A stretch of DNA of 64,000 bases from Cupriavidus taiwanensis (lineage in GTDB: Bacteria > Pseudomonadota > Gammaproteobacteria > Burkholderiales > Burkholderiaceae). The notes below the pieces were generated by a model, which searched no databases, was not told the origin of the DNA, and saw only the letters and a program-made list of their open reading frames with translations. Made by a program: the position numbers and the translations under genes. Positions 26,047 to 36,039 of this stretch are shown one piece after another (within the stretch, counting starts at the first letter, position 1; the number at the start of each line of letters is the position of its first letter). The stretch is taken from the NCBI RefSeq assembly GCF_900250075.1, contig NZ_LT977071.1, forward strand, positions 1,323,298 to 1,387,297, in the 5' to 3' direction.

Positions 26047-27537
26047 CTATCCCGCCCAGGCAACGCTGTCATCCAGCGGATAAACCGGCCTCTCAACCCG
26101 CCTGAACGGAAACCGCTCATAGCGCGAACTGGTAACCCCCTCCCCGTCGCACTCGACCACCGCCTTGGCAATCGGCACGAACATCGGCCTGCAGTACATG
26201 CGCGACTTCAGCAGCAGGAACCTGGCCCGGTGCGGATCGATGCCGATATGGGTGAAGATCCCCAGGTCCCAGTGCTCTTGCGGGGTCTCGGTCACGATCA
26301 CCTGCGCCGCGCCGATGTCGAGCAAGGCGGTGCGTCCCATGCGGACGCGTTGCCCGGTGTAGGTCGGCCCGGTGATGGTGTACTCGCCGTCGGTGATCGC
26401 GCTGACCGTGCCGGTCAGCGGCCGGCTCTCGGGATAGACCTCCAGTTGGGGCAACGCCACCTTGTCGCCGACCGGCAGCGTGATGCTGGCCCCGACGCCG
26501 GCGTCGACCAGCGCGGCCACCGCTTCCGGGTCGCACACGGGTCCGACCGCGATGCCGGTCAGGCCCTGCGCCAGTGCTTCGTGCAGTACCGCCATGTTGT
26601 CGCAGGTGCCGCCGGACATGCAGTTGTCGCCATGGTCGAGCAGCAGCACCGGCCTTGCATCGGCACGGTCCGCGCTGTCGGCAAGCTGCGCGGCGCGCGC
26701 GATGGAGCTGGCGAGCGGCTCGGCCTGGTAGGCGAAGGCGTCGCGCTCGGCCCAGGCCTGCGCCGCGATCCGGCTCGCAACCTCGTCGGCCCTGGCCGGG
26801 TCGCCGTCGCCGACGACAATCACGCTCAGGCAAGGCGCGGCGATGTCGGCCAGGCCGAAGCCGGCCAGCACCGACACCGCCAGCATGCCGTCCCGCTCGG
26901 CCTCGCGCGCCAGCGCGACGGCGCGCTGCATGGCGCCTTCGTCGGTGCGGCTGCGCAGGGTGTGGGTGATCAGCGGCGGGCGCCGCCACGCCATCACCGG
27001 GCGCACGCGCCCGGCAATCATGTCGAGCAAGAGGCGGCCGGCATGGGCGCCGGCTTCATACATGTCCACGTGCGGATAGGTCTTGAAGCTGACCGCGATG
27101 TCGGCATGGTCGACCAGCGCCTGCGTGATGTTGCCGTGCAGGTCCAGCGCGACCGCGACCGGCGCATGCGGCAGCACGGCACGCAGGCGGCGCAGCAGGT
27201 CGCCTTCGCCGTCGTCGCTGTTCTCGGCCACCATCGCGCCGTGCAGGTCCAGCATCACCGCATCGCAGCCCTCGGCGGCGGCGATGATGGTGTCGCACAG
27301 GTGGGTATAGGCCGCGGCGGCGACGCGGCCGCTCGGGTTGGCGCCGGCGATCACGGGTACCACGATCTCGGCGCCGGCGGCTTCGGCCAGGTCGATGAAG
27401 GCGGCGGCCGCGGTGCGGGTGCCTTTGGCGACACGATAGGCGGCGTCGCCATAGGCCGGCGCGAACGCAGCCAGCGGCGTCGGCACCGGCGAAAAGGTAT
27501 TGGTCTCGTGATTGAGTCGGGCAATCAGGATTTTCAT
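26047..27537 (-). CDS. M81-family metallopeptidase (MlrC/microcystinase-like)
   Basis: A 496-residue member of the M81 family, known from MlrC of microcystin degraders. The N-terminus M-K-I-L-I-A-R-L-N-H-E-T-N-T-F-S-P is the family hallmark, and metal-site segments D-L-H-G-N-I-T and Y-P-H-V-D-M-Y-E are present, as is D-H-G-D-N in the second domain. The ATG at 27537 is used because conserved sequence starts exactly there. It follows the M20-type hydrolase gene by 19 bases on the same strand and ends the operon that starts at the ABC binding protein. It may cleave small linear peptides, amides or lactam-derived acids; the substrate is not known. Confidence 0.9.
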   Translation of the reverse strand: MKILIARLNHETNTFSPVPTPLAAFAPAYGDAAYRVAKGTRTAAAAFIDLAEAAGAEIVVPVIAGANPSGRVAAAAYTHLCDTIIAAAEGCDAVMLDLHGAMVAENSDDGEGDLLRRLRAVLPHAPVAVALDLHGNITQALVDHADIAVSFKTYPHVDMYEAGAHAGRLLLDMIAGRVRPVMAWRRPPLITHTLRSRTDEGAMQRAVALAREAERDGMLAVSVLAGFGLADIAAPCLSVIVVGDGDPARADEVASRIAAQAWAERDAFAYQAEPLASSIARAAQLADSADRADARPVLLLDHGDNCMSGGTCDNMAVLHEALAQGLTGIAVGPVCDPEAVAALVDAGVGASITLPVGDKVALPQLEVYPESRPLTGTVSAITDGEYTITGPTYTGQRVRMGRTALLDIGAAQVIVTETPQEHWDLGIFTHIGIDPHRARFLLLKSRMYCRPMFVPIAKAVVECDGEGVTSSRYERFPFRRVERPVYPLDDSVAWAG

Positions 27538-27556
27538 CGGGCAGTCCGTTCCGGGT

Positions 27557-28840
27557 TCAGGGTCGCGTGGCGGCATCGAGCATGGCGTGCAGCAGCACGT
27601 TGCAGCCGGCCTCGAGGTGCTCGGGCCGGGCATCTTCGATTTCGTTGTGGCTGATGCCGTCCTTGCACGGCACGAAGATCATCGCCGCCGGGGCGACGCG
27701 GGCCAGGTAGACCGCGTCATGGCCGGCGCCGCTGATCACGTCCATGGCGGAATGGCCAAGCCGTTGCGCGCCGTTGCGCACCGCCTCGACCAGCCGCGCA
27801 TCGAACGGCTGCGGCGGAAAGTACACCACCTGCCGCAGATCGATGGCGATGCCGCTGCGCGCCGCCAGTGCGGCAACCTGCGTACGCAACGCCGCGTCCA
27901 TCGCCGACAGCAACGTGTCGTCGCCGGCGCGCAGGTCCACTGTCATCGTGACCTTGCCGGGGATGACGTTGCGCGAATCGGGATGCACGCCGAGGCAACC
28001 CACCGTACCGCGGCCATGCGGGGGATGATCGAGCGCGATGCGGTTGATGATGCCGACCAGCTCCGACGCCGCCAGCAGCGCGTCCTTGCGCAGCGCCATC
28101 GGCGTGGGGCCGGCATGCGCTTCCATCCCGGTCAGCACCACGTCGTACCAGCGCTGGCCGAGCGCGCCCGTGACCACGCCGATGGTGGTGTCGTTGGCCT
28201 CCAGCACCGGGCCTTGTTCGATATGCGCTTCAAAGTAGGCGCCGACCGCTCGCGCACCAACCGGTTCCGGCCCGGCATAGCCGATGGCCTGCAGCGCGTG
28301 GCCGACGCTGATGCCGTCGCGGTCGCGCTGCTGCAGCACGTCCGCCAGCGCAAACTCGCCGATGAACGCGCCCGAGCCCATCATCACCGGCACGAAGCGC
28401 GAGCCTTCCTCGTTGGTCCAGACCGCGACCTCCAGCGGGGCGTCGGTGACGATGCCGGCGTCGGCCAGCGTGCGCAGCACTTCGATGCCGGCGAACACGC
28501 CGTAGTTGCCGTCGAACTTGCCGCCGGTCGGCTGGGTGTCGATATGGCTGCCGGTCATCACCGGCGGCAGGGTGTCGTCGCGCCCGGCGCGCCGCGCGAA
28601 GATATTGCCGATGGCATCGACGCGGATCGTGCATCCGGCCGCCTGGGCCTCGGCGACGAAGAAGTCGCGGCCCTGGCGGTCCAGGTCGGTCAGCGCCAGC
28701 CGGCACACGCCGCCCCTGGGCGTGGCGCCGATGGTGGCCAGGCGCATCAGGGTGTCCCACAGGCGCTGGCCGTCGATGCGCAGGTCGGCGCGCGCGCCGG
28801 CGCTCGCCGCGGCCGCGCGCGCTGCTTGCAATGTCGTCAT
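27557..28840 (-). CDS. M20-family Zn-dependent hydrolase (hydantoinase/carbamoylase type)
   Basis: A 427-residue amidohydrolase of the N-carbamoyl-L-amino-acid hydrolase / allantoate amidohydrolase / beta-ureidopropionase group. Metal ligands are visible as H99 in G-S-H-I-D-T, D110 in G-K-F-D-G and E144/E145 in T-N-E-E-G-S-R-F. The dimerisation domain lies in the middle (H-A-G-P-T-P-M). Such enzymes split N-carbamoyl or similar amide bonds in the cytosol. A GAGGAA ribosome binding site precedes the ATG, 48 bases after the importer ATPase gene. Together with the M81 enzyme it could open and then trim an imported amide, ureide or peptide-like compound. Confidence 0.93.
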   Translation of the reverse strand: MTTLQAARAAAASAGARADLRIDGQRLWDTLMRLATIGATPRGGVCRLALTDLDRQGRDFFVAEAQAAGCTIRVDAIGNIFARRAGRDDTLPPVMTGSHIDTQPTGGKFDGNYGVFAGIEVLRTLADAGIVTDAPLEVAVWTNEEGSRFVPVMMGSGAFIGEFALADVLQQRDRDGISVGHALQAIGYAGPEPVGARAVGAYFEAHIEQGPVLEANDTTIGVVTGALGQRWYDVVLTGMEAHAGPTPMALRKDALLAASELVGIINRIALDHPPHGRGTVGCLGVHPDSRNVIPGKVTMTVDLRAGDDTLLSAMDAALRTQVAALAARSGIAIDLRQVVYFPPQPFDARLVEAVRNGAQRLGHSAMDVISGAGHDAVYLARVAPAAMIFVPCKDGISHNEIEDARPEHLEAGCNVLLHAMLDAATRP

Positions 28841-28888
28841 GTCATTCCTCGTATCGGTCGGCCGGCATTGCGGCCTCCAAAATCGGGT

Positions 28889-29589
28889 TCAAGCCGCCAG
28901 GCCGACGCCGAGATAGCGGTCCTTGACCGCCTCGTCGGCGCGGAACGCGTCGTTGCTGCCGGTGTAGACCACCCTGCCCTGCTCGATGATCACGTGGCGG
29001 TCAGCCAGCTGCGTGCAGACCTCCAGGTTCTGCTCCACCAGCAGGATCGGCACGCCGGCGGCCTTGATGACCTTGAGCTGCGCCACGATCTCTTCCACGA
29101 TCACCGGGGCCAGCCCTTCGACCGGCTCGTCGAGCATCAGCAGGCGCGGATGGTTCATCATGGCGCGCCCGATCGCGAGCATCTGCTGTTCGCCGCCGGA
29201 CAGCTGCGCGCCGCCGTTGCCGCGCCGCTCGCGCAGGCGCGGGAAGATGCGGTAGATGTCCTGCAGCTGCCACGGCGAGTCGCGGCGCGCGGCCAGCTTG
29301 AGGTTCTCTTCCACCGTCAGCAGCTTGAAGATGCCGCGGTGCTCGGGCACCAGGCACAGGCCTTCGGCGGCAATACGGTGCGGCGGCATGCCGGCGACGT
29401 CCTTGCCGCGGAAGATGACGCGCCCGCCGCGCGGCTGGACTACGCCGGCGATGGCCTTGAGCGTGGTCGACTTGCCGGCGCCGTTGCGCCCCAGCAGCGT
29501 GACCAGCTCGCCTTCGCCGACCGCCAGCGACACGCCCTGCAGCACATGGCTCTTGCCGTAGTAGCCATGGATCTCCTGTACATCGAGCA

Positions 29590-29593
<4 letters not shown>
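28889..29593 (-). CDS. Branched-chain-type ABC transporter ATP-binding protein (LivF-like)
   Basis: One of two ATPases of a HAAT-family importer, 234 residues. Walker A is G-R-N-G-A-G-K-S-T near residue 36, the signature is L-S-G-G-E-Q-Q-M, and Walker B is L-L-M-L-D-E-P-V-E-G-L, where the G-L-A-P after it is typical of LivF. The start is the ATG at 29593, which makes an ATGA overlap with the stop of the LivG-like gene. With the four genes before it, it forms a full importer. The substrate is probably not leucine, given the hydrolases that follow in the same operon. Confidence 0.93.
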
Positions 29594-30362
<769 letters not shown>

Positions 30363-30366
<4 letters not shown>

Positions 30367-31361
30367 GCGCGTTCCTCCTGCGTGACGGGCGCGCGGCGTG
30401 CGCCGCGCAGGCGATCCCATGCCGCGGCGCCCAGCCCCCACAGCCCGCGCTGCATGAACAGGCTGACGGCGATCAGCAGGAAACCGAGCAGCATCAGCCA
30501 GCGCGGCCACAGCGTCGACAGCCAGTCCGCCAGCAGCACGTAGAAGGCGGCGCCCAGCACCGAGGCAAAGATATTGCCGGTGCCGCCGATCACGGTCATC
30601 ACCAGGATCATCTCGCTGGCGTGGTAGTCGATATTGGTCAGCGGCGCGATGCCGGTCAGCATCGCATGCAGCGCGCCGGCCAGCCCGGTGACCGCGCCGG
30701 ACACCATGAAGGCCAGCAGCTTGAATGCCTTGACGTTGTAGCCGACCGCCAGGGCGCGCTCTTCGTTGTCGCGGATCGCCAGCAGCGTGCGTCCCAGCAC
30801 CGACTCGGTCACGCGTAGCACCGCAAGGAAGACCGCCAGGAACAGCACCGCGACGAAACCATAGAACTGCCACGGCGATGCCAGCGACACCAGCGCATTA
30901 CCGGCGACGGACAAGGGCGGACGCGGGATGTCCAGCAGGCCGTTGTCGCCGCCGGTGATGCCGGGCGCCGTATAGGCGAGGAAGTAGAACATCTGCGCGA
31001 ACGCGAGCGTCAGCATCACGAAGTAGGTACCGCGCTGGCGGATGGCGAACCAGCCGACCAGCGCCGCCGCGGCCGCGCCGATCGCGATCGCCAGCAGCAG
31101 CGCCAGCGGCACCGGCAGGCTGGCGCGCGTCAATGCCAGCCCCACCGCATAGCTGCCCAGCCCGAAGAAGATGCCCTGGCCGAACGACAGCAGGCCGGTG
31201 TAGCCGAGCAGCAGGTTGCACGCCATCGCCGCCATCGCGTAGATCAGCACTTCGGTGGCGAGCGTGCCGGAGCGCATCGTCAGCGGCAGCAGCAGCGTGA
31301 CGCCAAGTGCCAGCCACCAGAAGCGGTAGCGCAGGAGCCATTGTCTTTGCATCGCAATCAT
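30363..31361 (-). CDS. Branched-chain-type ABC transporter permease (LivM-like)
   Basis: An inner-membrane permease of 332 residues with about nine hydrophobic helices. Family marks include G-Y-T-G-L-L-S-F-G-Q-G near residue 55 and the late V-I-G-G-T-G-N-I-F-A-S-V-L-G-A coupling region. The start at 31361 gives an ATGA overlap with the LivH-like stop; a second in-frame ATG three codons on is possible. The C-terminal tail is short and charged. It should pair with the LivH-like permease as the translocation channel. Confidence 0.93.
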
Positions 31362-32215
31362 CCCCTCCCCAGCAAGCCATGCGGACGCAGCAGCAGCACC
31401 GCGGCCATGGCGACATAGATCATCAGCCGCGCGCCCTCGGGCCACAGCGTGCTCATCAGGCTCTGCACCACCCCCACCAGCAAGCCGCCCACCAGCGCGC
31501 CGGTGAAGCTGCCCATGCCGCCGACCACGACCACGATAAAGGCCACGCCCAGCGCCTCGACGCCCATGAACGGCTCGGCGCCGCGGATCGGCGCGGCCAG
31601 CACGCCGGCGATCGCCGCGGTGGCGGCACCCAGCGCGAACATCAGGCTGAACAGCCGGAACACGTTGATGCCGAGCAGCGACACCATTTCGGTCGATTCG
31701 CTGCCCGCGCGCACCGCGCTGCCCAGGCGCGTGCCTTCCAGCAGCCACCACAGGCCGATGGCCAGCAGGCCGGTGAAGCCGATCACGAACAGGCGGTACT
31801 TGGGATAGACGAAGTCGCCCCACATCACCACGCCCTGCAGCGCATCCGGCGGCGGCACGTCGACGCCGAGCGGCCCCCAGCCGACGATGATGAGTTCCTG
31901 GATGGCCAGCGCCAGGCCCACCGTGACCAGGATGTGGAACTCGTGCGGCTGCGCATAGACGTGGCGCAGCATGACCTTCTCGGTCAGCCAGGCCAGCGCG
32001 CCGATGATGATCGGGGCGAATACCAGCGCCACCCAGAAGTTCATCCCGATCTGCAGCGCCTGGAAGCAGAGGTAGGCGCCCAGCGCATAGAAGGCGCCAT
32101 GCGCAAAATTGACGAAGCGCAACAGGCCGAACACGATCGACAGCCCTACCGCCAGCAGGAAGTAGAGCATGCCTATCCCAACGCCGTTGATCACCTGCAA
32201 CAGATAGACGTTCAT
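31358..32215 (-). CDS. Branched-chain-type ABC transporter permease (LivH-like)
   Basis: An inner-membrane permease of 285 residues, mostly hydrophobic, with G-I-G-M-L-Y-F-L-L-A-V-G-L-S-I-V-F-G at the start and V-V-V-G-G-M-G-S-F-T-G-A near the end, both typical of LivH. It is separated from the binding-protein gene by 111 bases that hold a GC-rich hairpin, and it is translationally linked to the LivM-like gene by an ATGA overlap. The hairpin may lower transporter expression relative to the binding protein, as is common in such operons. Confidence 0.93.
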   Translation of the reverse strand: MNVYLLQVINGVGIGMLYFLLAVGLSIVFGLLRFVNFAHGAFYALGAYLCFQALQIGMNFWVALVFAPIIIGALAWLTEKVMLRHVYAQPHEFHILVTVGLALAIQELIIVGWGPLGVDVPPPDALQGVVMWGDFVYPKYRLFVIGFTGLLAIGLWWLLEGTRLGSAVRAGSESTEMVSLLGINVFRLFSLMFALGAATAAIAGVLAAPIRGAEPFMGVEALGVAFIVVVVGGMGSFTGALVGGLLVGVVQSLMSTLWPEGARLMIYVAMAAVLLLRPHGLLGRG

Positions 32216-32296
32216 GAGTCGTACGGATGTAGGAAGCCTCCATGCCGCGCGGGACTGCGCGGCACGGTGCTTCGGTGTGCTTCAGTGTGTGATTCG

Positions 32297-32314
32297 GCGG
32301 GGCGGCCGCCCCGC
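32297..32314 (-). terminator. Hairpin between binding-protein and permease genes (possible attenuator)
   Basis: GCGGGGCGG directly followed by CCGCCCCGC is a perfect 18-bp palindrome, able to fold as a 7-bp stem with a four-base loop. It lies 13 bases past the stop of the substrate-binding protein gene and 82 bases before the first permease. There is no T-run. A partial terminator or mRNA 3'-end stabiliser is inferred. Confidence 0.45.
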
Positions 32315-32326
32315 GGTGTCAGGGCA

Positions 32327-33529
32327 TCAGGCCATCTTGCACTGGGTCTGCTCGACCGGCAGGAAGGCCTTGCCGACGCTGACGATCTCGGCGTAGTCGT
32401 CTTTATCCTTCATGCGCGACTTGGCCTTGCCCTTGAGCAGGTAGTAGTTCTTCAGCACCTGGTGGTCGGCGGCGCGGATTTCCTCCGGCCCGGTCAGGCC
32501 CTCGTACTTCATGCCCTCGAGCGCGGCGACCACCGCCTTCGGATCGGCGCTGCCGGCCTTGATCATGCCGTCCACCATGATCTTGGTGCAGATGTACGAG
32601 CCCGCCAGGCTGTAGTTGGGATTGGACTTGAACTTGGCCTGGGTGCGCTTGACCAGGTCGCGGTTCAGCGGCGTATCGACGCCGTGCCAGTACTGCGCGC
32701 CGAAGTAAACGCCCTCGCACAGGTCAGCACCGAGCGACTCGAATTGCTCCAGCCCCGAGGCCCACGCCAGCAGGATGGTGGTGTTCTTCTTCATGCCGAA
32801 GCTGACTGCCTGGCGCAGCGTGTCGGCGGATTGCGAGCCGAAGTTCAGGATCAGCAGCACGTCCGGCTTGGCGGCCAGCGCATTGGTCAGGTAGCCGCTG
32901 AACTCTTTCTCGGTCAGGGCGTGGTAGCTGTTGCCCACGTGCTCGATGCCCTTCTCCTTGAAGATCGCCTTCGCCGCCGACAGCAACCCGTCGCCAAACA
33001 CGTATTGCGGCGTGATGGTGTACCAGCGCTTCGCCTTGGGCATCGATTCGATCAGCGGCCGCACGGTGCGCTCGATCGCGCCGAAGGTCGGCACCGACCA
33101 GCGGAAAGTGGCGCGGTTGCAGTCCTTGCCGGTGATCTCGTCGGCCCCCGCGGTGGTCACGAACACGCCGCCGAATTTCTCCGCCTCCTTGCCCATGGCC
33201 AGCGATTCGGACGACAGGATGCCGCCCGCGAAATAGCGCGCCGCCTTCTGCTGCGCCAGCTCCTGCACCTTGCGCACCGCGGTGGCGGGCTTGCCTTCGG
33301 TATCGAGCACGCTGTAGCGCAGCGGCCGGCCCAGCACCTGGCCGTACTGGTCGATGGCGAGCCGCATGCCCAGGTCGGCGAATTTGCCGTTGGCGGCGAA
33401 GGCGCCCGACATCGGCACCGGGCAGCCGAATTCCAGTGCTTCGCCGGCGGCAAGGGCGCTGCGGCCATGGATCAGGGAGGTGGGAACGGCGGACAACGCC
33501 GCCAGTTTCAGCAGGTCACGACGATTCAA
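32327..33529 (-). CDS. Branched-chain-type ABC transporter substrate-binding protein
   Basis: A periplasmic binding protein of 400 residues (Peripla_BP_6, HAAT family). The N-terminus N-R-R-D-L-L-K-L-A-A-L-S-A followed by A-L-A is a signal peptide with a twin-arginine look. The mature protein opens with F-G-C-P-V-P-M-S-G-A-F-A-A-N-G, the usual first ligand-binding strand. The start codon is TTG at 33529, preceded by AGGAG; no ATG or GTG gives a better signal peptide. It is the first gene of the operon that includes the four transporter genes and the M20 and M81 hydrolases, and it faces the GntR regulator across a long palindrome. Confidence 0.92.
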   Translation of the reverse strand: MNRRDLLKLAALSAVPTSLIHGRSALAAGEALEFGCPVPMSGAFAANGKFADLGMRLAIDQYGQVLGRPLRYSVLDTEGKPATAVRKVQELAQQKAARYFAGGILSSESLAMGKEAEKFGGVFVTTAGADEITGKDCNRATFRWSVPTFGAIERTVRPLIESMPKAKRWYTITPQYVFGDGLLSAAKAIFKEKGIEHVGNSYHALTEKEFSGYLTNALAAKPDVLLILNFGSQSADTLRQAVSFGMKKNTTILLAWASGLEQFESLGADLCEGVYFGAQYWHGVDTPLNRDLVKRTQAKFKSNPNYSLAGSYICTKIMVDGMIKAGSADPKAVVAALEGMKYEGLTGPEEIRAADHQVLKNYYLLKGKAKSRMKDKDDYAEIVSVGKAFLPVEQTQCKMA

Positions 33530-33958
33530 GGCTCACTCCTCGTTATGTGGGGATCGGGCTGCACGGGGCGAAAGTCTGGCCAACGCCATGGCCTGGCGCT
33601 GCGCCGTCTCCCCGACATGCTGGTGACTTTCGCCCGGCGCCGAGACTGCCCGAGCAAGAATCGAACCTGTTTATTCTATTTATACGTATAAATAGAATAG
33701 AATCATCTTAGGAGTCGGCCGGAATCGTTGTCAACAAAGGAAAGGTCAGGGTTTACGCACCCTCGGCGCAGCGGCTCAACTGCCCTGCGCAAGGGGGCGA
33801 AGGCGGGACCGCAAGGTGCCAGCCGAACCCCGGCCATGCCAGCCAATCGGGCAGCGTGCACAGGGCTGGGGCAAGGTGCGACGCCTGCGCCGGCGCGCTT
33901 GGCTAGAATGCAAGCGCCCGCGCCTCCATGGCTTGCGGCGCATGACAAGGAAAGAGCA
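33530..33958. other. 429-base divergent regulatory region
   Basis: This lies between the transporter operon (minus) and the GntR gene (plus). It contains the AT-rich perfect palindrome at 33672-33699. The rest is GC-rich with no repeat or RNA that I can see. An upstream extension of the GntR frame to 33728 is open but has no conserved sequence. Confidence 0.6.
33672..33699. promoter_or_regulatory. Perfect 28-bp palindromic operator candidate
   Basis: The half-site TATTCTATTTATAC is followed at once by its exact reverse complement, with no spacer or mismatch over 28 bases. It has only six G or C bases in a region of about 65% G+C. It is centred 156 bases before the TTG of the ABC operon and 273 bases before the GntR start. 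A site for the adjacent FadR-type GntR dimer is the simplest explanation; it may also overlap promoter elements. Confidence 0.65.
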
Positions 33959-34783
33959 ATGGCGATGTTTCGGGAGGGCAAGACCGGGGCCATCGAGATC
34001 CGCAAGCAGAAGCGCGCGGACCTGGTGGCGGAAGAGCTCAAGCGGCTGATTACCCAGCGCAACCTGCGCCCGGGCGACAAGCTGCCGCACGAGGTCAAGC
34101 TGCAGCAGATGTTCTCGGTCAGCAAGAGCACCATCCGCGAGGCACTGAAGTCGCTCGAGGTACAGGGCCTGATCCGGGTCAGCACCGGGCCGGCGGGCGG
34201 CGGCACGATCGTCGAAGTGCCGCTGGACCGCACCTTCCAGCTGATGCAGAACTACCTGTTCTTCAAGGACGTCGGCATTGCCGATATCTACACCGTGCGC
34301 CGGCTGCTGGAGCCGGAGCTGGCCGCAGGCGCGGTGCCGCATCTGACCGATGACGATTTCAAGGCGCTGGAGCGCACCATCGACCTGTGCGACCCTGCGT
34401 CGGCCGCGGCGGCGACCCCATTGCTGGACCAGCGCCAGGAAGACCTGACCTTCCACGACATCCTGGCCGCCGCCAATCCCAACCCGATGCTGCGGTTCTC
34501 ATGCGAGCTGATCAACGAAATGATTCGCCAGCTGGTGGTGTTCGGCAACGACACCCCTGCGTGCGAGCACGAGAAATTCGGCGCGGCCAACGTCAAGTTC
34601 CACAAGCGCATTGTCGAGGCGGCACGCCAGCGCGACGCCGAGACGGTGCGCGCGCTGATGTCGGCGCATATGGAAGAGTGCACGCATTACGTCACGCGCA
34701 TGAACGGGCGGGTCCACGGCCGCCTGGTGCTGGACTCCGAGATGCCGCGGCGCGGCCGGATGCTGCCGGCGGACGACGAATGA
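33959..34783 (+). CDS. GntR-family transcriptional regulator, FadR/FCD type
   Basis: A 274-residue repressor-type regulator. The winged helix-turn-helix (about residues 15-85) includes L-P-H-E-V-K-L-Q-Q-M-F-S-V-S-K-S-T-I-R-E, and the C-terminal FCD domain has the helical metal/ligand pocket with T-F-H-D-I-L-A and F-H-K-R-I-V histidine segments. The ATG at 33959 follows AAGGAAAGAG. It is divergent from the ABC importer/hydrolase operon and probably represses it until the imported compound or a product (often a carboxylic acid in this family) binds. Confidence 0.9.
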   Translation: MAMFREGKTGAIEIRKQKRADLVAEELKRLITQRNLRPGDKLPHEVKLQQMFSVSKSTIREALKSLEVQGLIRVSTGPAGGGTIVEVPLDRTFQLMQNYLFFKDVGIADIYTVRRLLEPELAAGAVPHLTDDDFKALERTIDLCDPASAAAATPLLDQRQEDLTFHDILAAANPNPMLRFSCELINEMIRQLVVFGNDTPACEHEKFGAANVKFHKRIVEAARQRDAETVRALMSAHMEECTHYVTRMNGRVHGRLVLDSEMPRRGRMLPADDE

Positions 34784-34811
34784 ACCCCGGGCCGGCGCAC
34801 CCGCGATCGCG

Positions 34812-36026
34812 TCAGCCAGCCGCGTCCAGGCGCGCCGCCGCCCGCTTCAGCCGCGCCACGCCTGCGGCGATCTGCTCCGGCGCCGCGCCCGCGAACGACA
34901 GCCGGAACGCGGGCCGTGCGCGGCGCTGCGCGTAGAAGCCGGCCCCGGGTACGAACAACACCTTTTCGGCGATCGCATGCGGCAGCAGCGCGGCGGCATC
35001 GTCGACGCCCTCCAGCGCAGCCCACAGGAACATGCCGCCAGCCGGCAAGGCAAAGCGGATCCGCTCGCCGAAGGCCTGCCACAGCGCCTGGGCGAGCCGG
35101 TCGCGCTTGTCGCGGTAGAACGCGATCTCCCGCTCCACCTGCGCCGGCAGCCGCCCGTCCGCCAGGTATTGCGCGACCGCCAGCTGGATCCACGGCGGCG
35201 TGCAGAGATCCGACACCTGCTTGGCAATCACCGCGCGGCGGATGATTTCCGGCGCGGCCACCATCCAGCCGATGCGCAGGCCGGGCGCCAGCGTCTTAGA
35301 CAGGCTGGCCAGGTGCACCAGCCACGGACGGGCGCCGGGCACCTGGTCGCACAGCGCCAGCAGCGACGGCGGCGCGGCGCCGTCGAAACTCAGCGCGCCA
35401 TAGGGATCGTCTTCGACCAGCACCACCTGGTGCCGCGCCGCCAGCTCCAGCAGCCGCAGCCGGCGCGCGTGCGACAGCGTGGCGCCGGTCGGGTTGGCGA
35501 AGGTCGGCACGGTGTAGATCAGCCGCGGGCGCGCCGCGCCGTCGGCCAGCATCGCCGCGAGCGCGTCGACGTCCATGCCGTGCTGGTCCGACGGCACGCC
35601 GCGCACGTCGGCGCCCGCCAGCCGCAGCGCCTGCAATGTCGCCGAATAGGTCGGCTCCTCGACCAGCACCACGCTGCCCGGCTCGACCAGCGCGCGCACC
35701 AGGAAATCGAAGCCCTGCTGCGAGCCGCTGGTGACCAGCAGCTGGTCCCGCGTCACGGCGGCACCGCGCCCGGCCATCAGCGCAACCAGGGCGTCGCGCA
35801 GCACGGGCGCGCCTTCGGTGGCGCCGTACTGCAGGCATTCGGCGGGCCGCTCGCGCAGCGCCTGCGCGGACGCGGCGCCGATGCCGTCGGCATCGAACAG
35901 CGCGGCGGACGGGTAGCCGCCCGCGAAGGAGATCATCTCCGGATCCGACAGGTACTTGAACAGCTCGCGGATCGGCGAGCCTTCCGGCTCGCGCAGCGCG
36001 GGAACGAACGGGTAGGCGACGGTCAT
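34812..36026 (-). CDS. PLP-dependent aminotransferase, class I/II (2-aminoadipate-transaminase-like)
   Basis: A fold-type I aminotransferase of 404 residues, like LysN and the enzymatic domain of MocR regulators but without a DNA-binding domain. The PLP lysine is K244 in S-L-S-K-T-L-A-P-G-L-R-I-G-W; other PLP contacts appear in S-G-S-Q-Q-G, F-A-N-P-T-G and V-E-D-D-P-Y. It starts 13 bases after the stop of the HglS-like gene on the same strand. That pairing suggests it converts 2-aminoadipate to 2-oxoadipate, the HglS substrate. Other amino acids are possible, as this family is broad. Confidence 0.9.
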   Translation of the reverse strand: MTVAYPFVPALREPEGSPIRELFKYLSDPEMISFAGGYPSAALFDADGIGAASAQALRERPAECLQYGATEGAPVLRDALVALMAGRGAAVTRDQLLVTSGSQQGFDFLVRALVEPGSVVLVEEPTYSATLQALRLAGADVRGVPSDQHGMDVDALAAMLADGAARPRLIYTVPTFANPTGATLSHARRLRLLELAARHQVVLVEDDPYGALSFDGAAPPSLLALCDQVPGARPWLVHLASLSKTLAPGLRIGWMVAAPEIIRRAVIAKQVSDLCTPPWIQLAVAQYLADGRLPAQVEREIAFYRDKRDRLAQALWQAFGERIRFALPAGGMFLWAALEGVDDAAALLPHAIAEKVLFVPGAGFYAQRRARPAFRLSFAGAAPEQIAAGVARLKRAAARLDAAG

Positions 36027-36039
36027 GGTCGGCTCGGCG

